In this document: piece by piece, positions 53,795-63,733 of the stretch
Layout: each line of letters begins with the position of its first letter
Position numbering within the stretch: position 1 is the stretch's first letter
From: Neonectria sp. B-13
Taxonomy: Eukaryota; Ascomycota; Sordariomycetes; Hypocreales; Nectriaceae
DNA: 64,000 nt
Assembly: GCA_002682825.1 (NCBI GenBank)
Contig: NOKP01000032.1
Coordinates: 310,001 to 374,000, forward strand
Direction: 5' to 3'
The notes under the pieces: generated by a model
Databases searched by the model: none
Told to the model about the DNA's origin: nothing
What the model saw: the letters and a program-made list of their open reading frames with translations, nothing else
Made by a program: the position numbers and the translations under genes

Positions 53795-55596
53795 ATGACG
53801 TCAGACAACATTACCCATTACGATGCCATCGTTGTCGGTGCCGGCTTCGGTGGTATTCGGTCGCTGTGGGAACTCGGTCAACTCGGCCTGACCGCCAAGT
53901 GCTTTGAGGCCGGGTCAGATGTCGGCGGTGCATGGTACTGGAACCGCTATCCCGGAGCTCGAACCGATAGTGAAGCATGGGTATACACTATGAACTTTGC
54001 ACCAGGCTCGAAAGAGGAGTGGGACTATAGTGAACGTTACCCTTCTCAGGCAGAGGTTCAGCGATATCTGGGTCGTGTTGTTGGTAAGTGGTCTCCCTCT
54101 CCTGGACGGCTGATATCCCTCAAACCTGGGGCCTATGGGTCTTCACTTGCCTCTGGGTCTTCACCTGCTGACCTTTGAACCATTCAGACCGATTCGACCT
54201 GCGCAAGCAGATCGACTTTCACACTCGTATCGATGCCGCGCATTACAGCGATGACGACAACATCTGGACCATTACCACTGCGAATGGGGTCTCCACGACT
54301 TGTCGCTACTTCTTAGCTGCTACTGGGCCTTTGTCAGTCGCAAAGGAGCCACCTTTTGCCGGGCTCAAATCCTTTACCGGCGAGCGGTACCAGACATCCA
54401 ACTGGCCTGCGCAAAAAGTCGATTTCCAGGGAAAGCGCATCGCCATCATCGGCACCGGAGCCACGGGGGTGCAGATTATACCCAAGCTTGCTTCAGTTGC
54501 CAAAGAGCTGACGGTGTTTCAACGTACTCCAAATTTCGTGCTTCCGGGGCGCAACTACACCATAGACGAGCATGAAGCTGATAGTATCAAGAAGAATTAT
54601 GACGACACTTGGAACTATGCAACCACGCACCCCTACGGTCTGGCAATGAGGCCATCAGGAAAAACAGTCAAGGATGTTGCAGATGCCTACAAGATCAGAC
54701 AAATCCTGGACGCTGGCTGGGAATCCGGCGGATTCCATTTTCAGTTCGAAACCTTTGACGATCTTTTCACGAGTCAAGAATCCAATGACGTTGCTTCTGA
54801 GTATCTTCGTCAAAAGATCCACGCCATCGTCAAAGATCCGCACACAGCAGACCTCCTCAGTCCCAAATATCCTTTTCTGTCTAAGCGCCCGCCTTGTGGT
54901 CACTTCTACTACGAGGCATACAATCGACCCAACGTCAAGCTAGTTGATATGAACCGAGACAACATTGTCTTTTACGAAAACGGCATTCGCACAAGCTCCG
55001 GCGCCGAACACGAGTTCGACATGGTTATTTTCGCTCTCGGCTTTGATGCCGGCACCGGCGCGCTGAGTGAAATGGATGTGAAAGGCAGTCAAGGTAAACT
55101 GCTTGGGGAGGCCTGGGCAAAGAAACTTGAAACGTTTGCTGGAATTCTAGTCCCTAAGTTTCCTAACATGTTCATGGTTTGCGGCCCCCACGTGCCTTTT
55201 GGGAACATGCCGGTTGTCTGTGAGATCGGTGTGACCTGGGTCGGCAAAACGATTCGGTATATGGAAGATAACAAGCTGGCCAAGATCAATGTTAGTGAAA
55301 AGGCCGTGCACGCATGGTCTTCTCACCTCGAGGAAGCGTTCAGGGCCACGTTGTTTGTGGAATCTGCCAAGGCATCTGGCGCTTGGTTCGTTGGCGCAAA
55401 CATACCCGGCAAGGCATCCGCTCCCTTGTTCTACTTCGGTGGCGTCCCAACATGGACTGCTTGGCTTGATAACGAGACCAAGGCGGCTTGGTCCAGCATG
55501 GACTTTTCTCCGCGGGAAAGTATCGACGCAGCAGATGTGGAGAACTCGAACAAGCTTAGCCATGAGCTAGTAGGTAGTATTACATCAGTTGCATAA
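53795..55596 (+). CDS. Baeyer-Villiger-type flavin monooxygenase 1, altered fingerprint
   Basis: Two exons (53795-54083, 54188-55596; 104-nt intron) join in phase to 565 residues. It has two Rossmann motifs ([15 protein letters not shown] and [12 protein letters not shown]), the [17 protein letters not shown] block, and the BVMO fingerprint region [12 protein letters not shown]. In the consensus F-x-G-x3-H-x3-W-[PD] the His is replaced by Gln here. The length and the remaining blocks ([30 protein letters not shown]) fit cyclohexanone/steroid-type BVMOs, which insert oxygen next to a ketone using NADPH. The Gln may alter activity or coupling. The intron carries a duplicated TGGGTCTTCAC word. 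The gene converges with SDR 2, 150 bases apart. Confidence 0.9.
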
Positions 55597-55746
55597 GTGC
55601 GTTTCAGAGAAGACAAGTCAATATACAAGTCATTCATTTTCACAAGGTCGAACTCGAATGTGAGATTTGCGCCTTTTACATTTGTTCTTCCACCAACATT
55701 CACCCTCCGGCTATATTGGCCTTTCACCATACCGAGCTCTTCCTCA

Positions 55747-56963
55747 CTACATACCACCCTTGCCGCCAGTGACCTTCTGATGGTTATCATCTTGTTTCCA
55801 AAGCTCCAGTGATTTGCGCTTACCATGATAGTCTAGAGTTCCGGCTGTTAGAATGCCTCTTGCCGCGCGTCTTTGTTTGACTTACCTGCCCAGTGACGTA
55901 TGAGAAAAGCGGAGAGACCACAGCTAAAATTGCCCTCCCAGCTTCCGTGGGAGATCCAATCCGTCTAAGTGGGATATCGCCAACCCTATCAGTGTAAGTT
56001 AGTCCTGGTAGCAATATCAGGGCATCTGAGCCTGCTTACCATTTCTCCTCTTCGTCGTAGCCGCCGTGAAATCCGACAGCATGCTTCGTACCATCTGGCC
56101 TGACAACATATTCACCTGCAGGAGCCTGTGTAAGTCTTGTCTTGACGGCTCCGAAAGCGACAGCTGTGGAAGGAACAATCAGTTGACGCGTAGCCAAACG
56201 GCCTATGGGCAAGATGCATACTGTTGACTCTCACGCCATACTCTGGTCCCCATTCTTGGGCCACTGTCTTGGTGAGTCCTACCAATCCTGCTTTAGCCAA
56301 AGCATAGCTAGCTTGTCCAGCGTTACCGTGGATTCCAGATGTAGATGAGATGTTGACGATTGATCTCGGTTCACCGTCTTTTACCATGAAGTACGGAGCT
56401 GCTGCCCTAATGAGCTTGAATGGTGCCGTGTTATGCAGGCCGATGATGGTGTCTGTGTGTTTGTATGTTAGAACTAGCTTAGGGCTGCTAGGATGAGGGG
56501 AAGGCTCACCCCACTGCTTGTCCTGTATCTTCTCAATGGGGTCATCCCATGCGTAGCCTGCATTGTTGACGATGATGTGAATCTTGCCGCTGCCAAACTC
56601 GACCGCCTTTTGGACAAGGTTGCTGATGGCTTCATTGTTGGTGATATCTCCAGCAACAGCAATCGCGGTACCACCATCTGAAACGATGGCCTGCGCGGTC
56701 TTCTCGGCCTTTTCTGACACTAACATGAGCATCGTCATCGTTACGTTCTTTGGATGGGCAGTACCGGCGTCTATGTCGGCGATGACGACTCCGCATCCCT
56801 CACGTGCAAGGATTGCGGCCGTCTCTGCACCTATACCCTGAGCTGCGCCCGTAATTATGGCAGTTTGCCCTGATTTAACCGTCAGTCGGTCCACGGAGCA
56901 AGTTGCACCAAAATTACCTGCCAGCATCCCTTGGGGGAAATTGAGTCGTGAATTGGCACTCAT
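55747..56963 (-). CDS. Short-chain dehydrogenase/reductase 2 with 9-nt microexon
   Basis: Eight exons (56918-56963, 56765-56869, 56510-56713, 56222-56452, 56040-56163, 55886-55985, 55824-55832, 55747-55776) join in phase to 282 residues. The exon at 55824-55832 is only nine bases (Thr-Ile-Met) between a 53- and a 47-nt intron; with it the C-terminus reads VTGQ-TIM-KVTGGKGGM, the classic SDR ending. The cofactor motif is IITGAAQGIGAET, NNAG is in IIVNNAGYAW, and catalytic Ser/Tyr/Lys are in NISSTSGIHGNAGQASYALAKAG. The first intron (48 nt) is in phase and would otherwise read through. It is probably an NAD(P)-dependent alcohol/ketone oxidoreductase or a 3-hydroxyacyl-CoA-dehydrogenase-like enzyme. 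It is divergent from BVMO 2, a natural source of the ketone substrate. Confidence 0.87.
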
Positions 56964-57494
56964 AATGGTGTTTTGAAGAACTGGGGATAATCGCAATGTG
57001 GATGAACCCTGCCAACTTGAGGAATTGATAGAAACGTAGAGGACCAGAAATCTAAGGAGCAAGAAGGTGTAATAATAGCTTGGAGGTGCCCCGCAGAACT
57101 CTCCTTTCTCGGCGTAAGCCGCGAAGGGGCCACGGGGCTCCCTGGTCATAGGCCAGCTACATGCGAGTACTATGATACCTATTTGAAGATCCCTCGTCTG
57201 CCTATCTCCAGCTTCAACTTGTCTAAACCATGTAACCTGCTCTCAGGAAATTCTCCTCGGACACTCTTTGGATCTCTGATTATGAGTTAAGACAGCTAAT
57301 AGATGATGACTCGTTCTTCAATAATCTTTAAAGGGTGAGTAGCATTATTATCGCCCCCATCAGCCTGTTAGGCATAGACTTGCCCCGATCACTGATTCAT
57401 TCAATACCCGCAGATACCAGCATAGCCAATGGTTGTGAGGTGAATGCATCTCGGAATTAGCACACCGAACAACATATCAGTCGATTTGCTCCGG

Positions 57495-57631
57495 CATGGG
57501 CCGAATCTCCGGTCCTCTTGCATGTTGCGTATAGCCGACGAAGGTTGGTTGCGGCCACAATACCTTTCCATTCTAGTCGCCGAGGCTTTTAGGACGCTTC
57601 GGCGAGGGCCGAGTTTCCGGTCCTCGGCTGC
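57495..57631. promoter_or_regulatory. CCTCGG elements and a duplicated block, SDR 2/BVMO 2 promoter
   Basis: GCCGAGG at 57579-57585 and CCTCGGC at 57622-57628 lie 252-301 bases before BVMO 2 (57880). The second sits in a block, GGGCCGAGTTTCCGGTCCTC (57606-57625), that closely repeats GGGCCGAATCTCCGGTCCTC about 110 bases upstream (57496-57515), so the element may have been duplicated. The rest of the 916-base gap shows no gene. Confidence 0.6.
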
Positions 57632-57879
57632 TTTATCCGCACAGAGGTTGGAATCGGATTTTCTGCCACTAAGCCACATTTGCCTTGTTAGTTACTCTAG
57701 ATTCTAGCCTACATCGTTAAATGCTGATCAATTGACCAAACGTCAATGATGATGTCCGACTTCAACCAACACTTCAAGTCACTTCACCCTTTTTCTTGAT
57801 TGCTCGGCGGCATTTCACATCATTATTTCAACTTTGCATTCTATTATTTACTATAATTGCAATTTCAGAAATCCCTCAC

Positions 57880-59601
57880 GACATGGATCCATCAAAGCCT
57901 TTTGGGAGCGCGACCAACGGAGCCGGACTCAATGGAGTCGGAGCTAACGGATTGAGCGAGCTTGATGTTCTCATCATTGGGGCTGGCTTCGGCGGATGCT
58001 ACAGTCTCTACAAGCTTCGCCAACAAGGATTCAATGCCCATGCTTTCGAGGCGGGCTCCAATCTTGGAGGAGTCTGGCATTGGAACACCTACCCTGGAGC
58101 TCGCGTCGACTCGGAAATCCCATACTATCAGTTCTCGCTGCCTGAAGTCTGGAAAAAATGGAATTGGTCCGAGAGATTCCCCAGCGGCGACGAATTGCGG
58201 GCCTACTTCAAGCACGTTGATGAGTCCCTGGGTCTGTCCAAAGACATCACTTATTCTGCCAACGTCATCGATGCAAGATTTGATGAATCTGCCGCTAAAT
58301 GGACTGTGACGACGGAAAACGGTCACAAAGCGGTTTGCAAATATTTGATTTGTGCGACCGGTAGCTCATTCAAACCACACTACCCCAATTTCAGAAACCT
58401 CGATAAGTTCCAAGGCCAACTTATTCACTCGACTCACTGGCCTGCTGTTGCAAATACCAAGAACAGGCGCGTCGCGATCGTCGGTTCTGGTGCAACAGCG
58501 GTTCAGTGCACACAAGAGATAGCGAAGGAGGCAGACCGCTTGGTAGTTTATATTCGTACAGCCAGCATCTCGTTGCCGATGTTCCAGCGCCCAATGGGCG
58601 ACTTAGAACAGCGCGTCAACAAGTCCACTTATCGAAGGATGTTTGCGCATTGCCGCAAGACGGCTTCTGGTCTTGGATACGATACTCAACCAGGCTCCGT
58701 GCTCGATCTGAACGACCAAGAACGGGAAGAATTTTGGGAGGAGCTCTGGAACCGTGGCGGATTCAACTTCAACCAAGCAAATTATCGGGATTACTTGGTG
58801 GACCAAAAAGCCAACAAACTGATGTACGAGTTCTGGGCGAAGAAGACACGCCCGAGACTCAAGAACCCTGCAAAGGCAGCATTTCTTGTTCCTGAAAAAG
58901 CGCCCTTTGCATTCGGGACAAAGCGGAGTAGTCTGGAACAAGATTACTATGAGTGTCTTGATCAAGACAATGTCGACATTGTGGACCTGAAAGAGAACGC
59001 CATTCGGGAGTTCACGGAAAAGGGCATTGTCGGTCAAGATGGCCTGGAACGCGAATTCGATACGGTCGTGATGGCTACAGGCTTCGACGCAATGACGGGA
59101 AGCCTGACGAACATGAACATCCACGGCAGAGACGGGCTGACCTTTCAACAACGGTGGAAAGACGGTGTTTTCACGCATCTGGGCCTCTGCAGCAGCGGCT
59201 GCCCAAATTTGTTTTTGATATATGGACCTCAAGGTAAGTCCCTTTACTCCACAAAGACAGCCACTGACACCAAAATAGCGCCCACAGCGTTCACAAACGG
59301 GCCTGTCTTTATCGAAAGCCAAGTTGACATTGTCATTGACCTACTGAAGATGCTCCAGCGTGAAGGTATCAAATCGATCGAGGCGCAGCGACATGCAGAA
59401 GAGCAATGGAAGCAATCAATCCAAGAAGCCAACGACAGAACATTGCTCCCTTTGACAGATTCTTGGTACATGGGAGCAAACATACCTGGCAAGAAGCGGG
59501 AGCAACTAAATTACTTGGGAGGCATTGCCAAGTATGAAACCGAGTGCCGGAAGGCTTTAGCAGGCTTGGAGGGGTTTACAGTGGATTATTATAAACATTA
59601 G
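57880..59601 (+). CDS. Baeyer-Villiger monooxygenase 2, canonical fingerprint
   Basis: Two exons (57880-59233, 59279-59601) give 558 residues. The 45-nt intron is in phase and reads through, but removing it restores the conserved IYGPQAPTAFTNGP. Rossmann motifs are LIIGAGFGGCYSLYKL and VAIVGSGATAVQ, the GGVWHWNTYPGARVDSE block follows the first, and the fingerprint FQGQLIHSTHWP matches the type I BVMO consensus exactly, including His. I chose the Met at 57880 (GACATGG) over one 28 codons upstream that lies in a hydrophobic, non-family stretch. It would use NADPH and O2 to turn a ketone into an ester or lactone. Its sequence differs widely from BVMO 1, so the two are not recent duplicates. It is the last core gene carrying CCTCGG sites upstream. 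Confidence 0.94.
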   Translation, partial: DMDPSKPFGSATNGAGLNGVGANGLSELDVLIIGAGFGGCYSLYKLRQQGFNAHAFEAGSNLGGVWHWNTYPGARVDSEIPYYQFSLPEVWKKWNWSERFPSGDELRAYFKHVDESLGLSKDITYSANVIDARFDESAAKWTVTTENGHKAVCKYLICATGSSFKPHYPNFRNLDKFQGQLIHSTHWPAVANTKNRRVAIVGSGATAVQCTQEIAKEADRLVVYIRTASISLPMFQRPMGDLEQRVNKSTYRRMFAHCRKTASGLGYDTQPGSVLDLNDQEREEFWEELWNRGGFNFNQANYRDYLVDQKANKLMYEFWAKKTRPRLKNPAKAAFLVPEKAPFAFGTKRSSLEQDYYECLDQDNVDIVDLKENAIREFTEKGIVGQDGLEREFDTVVMATGFDAMTGSLTNMNIHGRDGLTFQQRWKDGVFTHLGLCSSGCPNLFLIYGPQGKSLYSTKTATDTKIAPTAFTNGPVFIESQVDIVIDLLKMLQREGIKSIEAQRHAEEQWKQSIQEANDRTLLPLTDSWYMGANIPGKKREQLNYLGGIAKYETECRKALAGLEGFTVDYYKH

Positions 59602-60520
59602 TAGTCTAAACGAAATCTAGGAAAATTTTCTTACCATCTTTACCGCGACAAAACGACAACAGTTTTCAAAGGAGTTGGGATAGTAAGGAATGTTAAATAA
59701 CTTAGCGACTTTCGCCGTGCCACTGCGTTAATACGTTTGGGCGGTCATTTTTTTGATCATGCAACTAGGCTTTTGCTCTTGGCCTTGATTGTTTTATCGA
59801 GTCCGCTGCATCGAGGCGGAATGCGGTCCAGGGTGGCGTCAGGTGCAGTGAAGATTTTATTAGCAGGAAAGAAGACGGCAATTACAATGAGACTCAGTCG
59901 AGGCCGAAAAGCGTGGCGAAGGTCAATTATGGCAAATGTCCTTGCTACTTTCTTCCAGGATAATATAATTCGGGATCTGACTGGGATGGCGACGGTGAAG
60001 AAAAACAACGGAAAAACTCGAGAGAGGGTATGGGAAGAGTTGAAGGGCTTCTAGGGAATTGGGGTTGATCTAACCTCTATCTTAGGCCTCTCGATACATG
60101 CCTAAACAAATGCCTAGATGAATAAACACCAGGCTAAAAAAGATCTGAAAGAAAAGGCCTAATCTTATATACATACTGCAGCGGTATCATTCTGAAGTGT
60201 GTTTCTGCCACGATCGAATGCCTCTGCCAGCTAGATTAGAGAGATGATCACGGCTCAGATCGGAGACGGAGACGGAGGTGCTCGGCCGGAGCTGCGGAGC
60301 TGATCGAACCAACCCCGCCGACTGCACGGGTTCATTCAGCAGGTATTCAATATTCGCTATATTTTCTACAACTTAACACGAAGTCCCCCATCCGGTGACC
60401 GGCGCAGTTGAAGGTAAGGTATCTTCCGTGTTCAGTGTAACTTGGACCATCTTCCAACATCACAGCTCCAGCTATATCCGGCGTACAATTGGGACCATTC
60501 CAGTTCAGGGGGCTGTCCTA
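59602..60520. other. Convergent gap, short open frames only
   Basis: This is the 919-base 3'-3' gap between BVMO 2 and the lactonase-like gene. Overlapping open frames at 59737-60054 (plus, 105 codons) and 59757-60008 (minus) have no recognisable domain, and their overlap argues against both being genes. No CCTCGG element was seen. Confidence 0.45.
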
Positions 60521-61818
60521 TCAAGAGAGGACCTTCATTCCCTGGGCATTCTTTCCCGCCAACTCTGCAAGTCCAAAGTGCTGAACCATCCTCGCCGAGC
60601 CTGAACCGCTCGACACGTCGACCACAGTAACCGCTGCTTCTGTGGTTCCGTTCCCGGGTGACAAGGCGTAGATGAAGTTGCCAGCGGCCGCCAAGTCGAT
60701 GAGGCCAGGGTCGCCGTTACAAGACAGGTCCAACGACGACAAAATGCTAGCGTCCTCGAGGCTCATCTCGACAAGCCGGTTGCGGCCAACATCAGTCACG
60801 AATGCGGTGTTGGTTGCGGGAGAGATGGCTACCCAACAGGTGGCCTTCTGGCCGTCGACTTCTCCAGTGGCCACAGTTGTTGCTTCGCAACTGGCAGGGT
60901 CGACGCTCAAGATGGCGGCTCCGAAAGCTGCGTCCGTAGCGAACACATTGGACGTGCCCGGAATTAGCTGCGAGCCGAACAATACGGCCGTTCCTTCGGG
61001 TGAGCTGCGGATATCATTTCGGGCAAGAATCGTGACTCCGGTTGTGTTCGCATCGTTATGTTTCTGGACGGCGAATGCGGACAGGAAGCCCGTCTTGTTT
61101 GTGGCCGGGTCACCCTTGACCATTGTGAACAGCAGGGACTCGTCTTCAGAGAAGAGGACTTGCGAAACCGTGTTAGTAGGCCCAACCGGTGGTGTCGTCT
61201 GTCCGAGGTCAAACGGCCGCAGCTCGTCCATGGCACCTAACCCATTCTCGGAGAAGCTGCTGCAAGAAATTCCGGCCTTGGCACCAGTCATGCCTACACA
61301 CACAAGGTTGTTCTTGATCGAAGCAGCGACGGTGTTGGGGAACTCGCCGGGGACTTTGACCGGTTCGCCGACAACTAAGAGCTGGGTTGGGTTGGAACTC
61401 GAGATGGCCAGCATGCTGAGTGTGTTTGAACCGGCGTTGACGGCGAAGATGTGCTACAACACAAGGATTAGCAAAGATTGTCTGGAGTTTGAGAGAGTTT
61501 GTATCGGCTTACATTGCCTGCGACGGTGAGGGCTGACTGGCTTATCAGCGCATCGGGCGTCGCGGCCTGGCCGTCGGCGTCGACAGCCACGGAGCCTGCA
61601 CCGCCTGTCATGGTTACGGCCCCCTTTGAGAGAGTGCCATCATCCCCTATAGGAAGTGCAACAACTCCATTAGCTTTATCGTTGGTAAGGAAGTATATCG
61701 CCTTCCCCACTGCAGCAGCACCACCCTTTCCGGTTGGGCAGGTTGGCATGCTGGCAACCTCTTGTGCTAGCCATATGAATGCTGGGAGCAAATGACAAAG
61801 ACGAGGAGGCAGAACCAT
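60521..61818 (-). CDS. Secreted lactonase-type beta-propeller protein
   Basis: Two exons (61513-61818, 60521-61453; 59-nt intron) join in phase to 412 residues. The first 23 or so residues have a basic start and hydrophobic core ending near Ala-Ser-Met, a likely signal peptide. The rest has repeated beta-strand units of the seven-bladed lactonase/3-carboxymuconate-cyclase-like fold (AIYFLTNDKANGVVALPIG, HIFAVNAGSNTLSMLAI, NVFATDAAFGAAILSV, NTAFVTDVGRNRLVEMSL). Enzymes of this fold open lactones, but many fungal members are uncharacterised secreted proteins and no catalytic residue can be pointed out. It could act on lactones outside the cell. However, it lacks the CCTCGG element seen upstream of core genes and is probably a neighbour. 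Confidence 0.78.
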
Positions 61819-62741
61819 TTTGTAGGATTGAAGAAGATAATTAAGTGAGAGAAAAATAAAGGAGAGAAATCTCGTTCCAGTCGACTGCAGACCTGCTGCA
61901 AAGTTTGGGAGACGAAGAGGATGGTAAGGAGATAAGATGAATAGGCCACTGCTCAGCGATTGTATTACAGATGTTTGTTCTGTCAGATTTGACCATGCCG
62001 ACCTTATATACTACCTAGGAGACTCAACGACCACAGTCAGTAACATTGGCGCGCCAGCCCCGAAACTTGGTTGCTAAGTTGTGGTAATCGGAATTGCCTA
62101 TTTTGGAGTGTGGACAAATGGGGCGTCGCAGCCGAGTGCCGAAAGGTCGACACCTGTTTCTTACCTGAAACTACCATAGTAGACCTGAATCGTCCATCCG
62201 GACTCCGAGTGTGACAGGGCCGCGAGGTGCCACGCTAGATAGAAACCAAACGTCCGGATAGGGTAGGGGAAGTGGCAACGGTGCTAGACCAGGGCCTCTG
62301 TGATATGGTGCTCCATGAACGATGGTAATACAGGCGTAACAACCAATGAAACGAGCACCCCCTGTCTCCCCATGAGTACCACGCTCTATGTTTGATCCCC
62401 CATATATAATCAGAATTTCCATTTTGGAATCTCACGACGTCATATTGCGAGAAGCCCCTGCATAGGAGGTGTTAAGGGTAGGTAAGTTACTGGAAAAGTC
62501 CTATCCTCTACTATCTAGCTTAGCATTAGCTTCAAGGTGCTTATGGCTTCGAGGCATCTACCCGTTAGCGGGATTCAGGGCTAGTAGAATTAAACTATGT
62601 TGGACTGAAGGATTAAGTTTAGAACCCAGGGCCAGCACGCATATTTTACAGCTCCGAAAGGAAGAGTTTTTAGATCATATGCATAATTGACGGTCTCCTT
62701 TGCCGCCCTGCAGCTCGGAATAACGTCTTATTGTTGTCTCT
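61819..62741. other. Gap between two minus-strand secreted-protein genes
   Basis: This 923-base gap holds the promoter of the lactonase-like gene and the 3' flank of the next gene. Only short overlapping open frames were seen around 62171-62435. No CCTCGG and no repeat was found. Confidence 0.45.
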
Positions 62742-63733
62742 CTATAGTCTTTGAAATGAACCCCGTTGCCCTCGCTGGCCCGGCCTCCTGAAAGCCTTAC
62801 CGCGCCCTCCGCCACCTTTCCCCGGCCCAGAATTCCCTCCCTGGTTCGTCTGGTCACCATTCTGCTGGTTATCTGGAATGGAATCACCACCACCGTCCTG
62901 ATTCGCCACAACCTCGAACTTGGTACAGTCGTCCTGTGCGCCTCGCTGGGCAACAGGCATTGCCACAGGTTGGTGATTTGCCGCAGCAATCATAGTGCAC
63001 ACGCGGTACACGCCTGGAGGTAGCCCCCCCTCGACAACAGCCTGGAGCAACCCTTGCCCATTGCCATCGTCGTCGATGCCCTTGAAGAACGCGAACTTGG
63101 TTGGATCCGGCGGTGCTGTCGACTGAAGCGAACCGATATCCTGAATGGTAACGTGACAGTGCCCGATAATGTCACCCTTGTCATCGAGATCTTGCGGTGC
63201 AGTGTAGTAGTTGGTGGTGGGGTTGACAAAGGTGCCCGCGCGCAGATGTGAGGTCTGCACTTGAATGTTGAATGTGTTACCGGCTGTAAGAGCATCACCC
63301 GGCTTGGGGTTCGTGATCATAGCCGAGATCATGTTGGCAGTTGCAGGTATTCGGCCCATAGGTATGCCGTTGCACGACCCAGATTGGACTTGGGCGCCAT
63401 TTGTGAGTTGCTGACCATCGCAGAAGTTGATAAAGTTGTTTGCGTCTCTGCGGTGAACTCAAGTCAGCACCTTTTTCAGGAGAGTCGTGAAAGTTTAGTG
63501 CGGATGACTTACGTTGCCGACGCTGCTTGCCCTTCACTGATGCCCTTGGTTCCTGACTCCTGTCCTGTTAAGCTACTGGCGAACTGAATCAAGTCGCCTT
63601 TCAAGCAGCTTTGCTGGCCCTGCCTAGCATTGAGCCTCCTGGCCTGCTCCGGTGCACCGTTGAATTCGGCTAGGACGGAGCCCTCAGCCAGCCAAACTGA
63701 TAAGAGAAGCGTCAAGGCGAGACGGCGGAACAT
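62742..63733 (-). CDS. Conserved fungal secreted protein with Gly/Gln/Arg-rich tail
   Basis: Two exons (63513-63733, 62742-63447; 65-nt intron) join in phase to 308 residues. A typical signal peptide covers residues 1-22 (MFRRLALTLLLSVWLAEGSVLA). The conserved core, about residues 72-245, belongs to a widespread secreted family of asco- and basidiomycetes of unknown function: FINFCDGQQLTNGAQ, GSCNGIPMG, NYYTAPQDL, GHCHVTIQD, FAFFKGIDD, GLPPGVYRVCTM, ANHQPVAMPVAQRGAQDDC. Even spacing of Cys suggests disulfides. The C-terminal 60 residues are a low-complexity Gly/Asn/Gln/Arg tail (GKGGGGRGKAFRR). It is sometimes mislabelled as a ribosomal protein in databases; nothing here supports that. No enzymatic role can be assigned, and no link to the catabolic cluster is seen. 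Confidence 0.8.

Noticed and set aside
55431..55826. Minus-strand 131-codon frame that would extend SDR 2 into BVMO 1
   Set aside because: Removing a 47-nt intron gives the standard SDR C-terminus and stop at 55747; the extension is read-through across an intron and antisense to BVMO 1.
10352..59601. Secondary-metabolite biosynthetic cluster
   Set aside because: FAD monooxygenases, BVMOs and Zn2Cys6 genes suggest one at first, but there is no PKS, NRPS, prenyltransferase, terpene synthase or other backbone enzyme, and the CoA and mitochondrial genes point to breakdown.
59737..60054. 105-codon open frame with a hydrophobic start
   Set aside because: An antisense open frame of similar length covers the same bases, and neither resembles a known protein.
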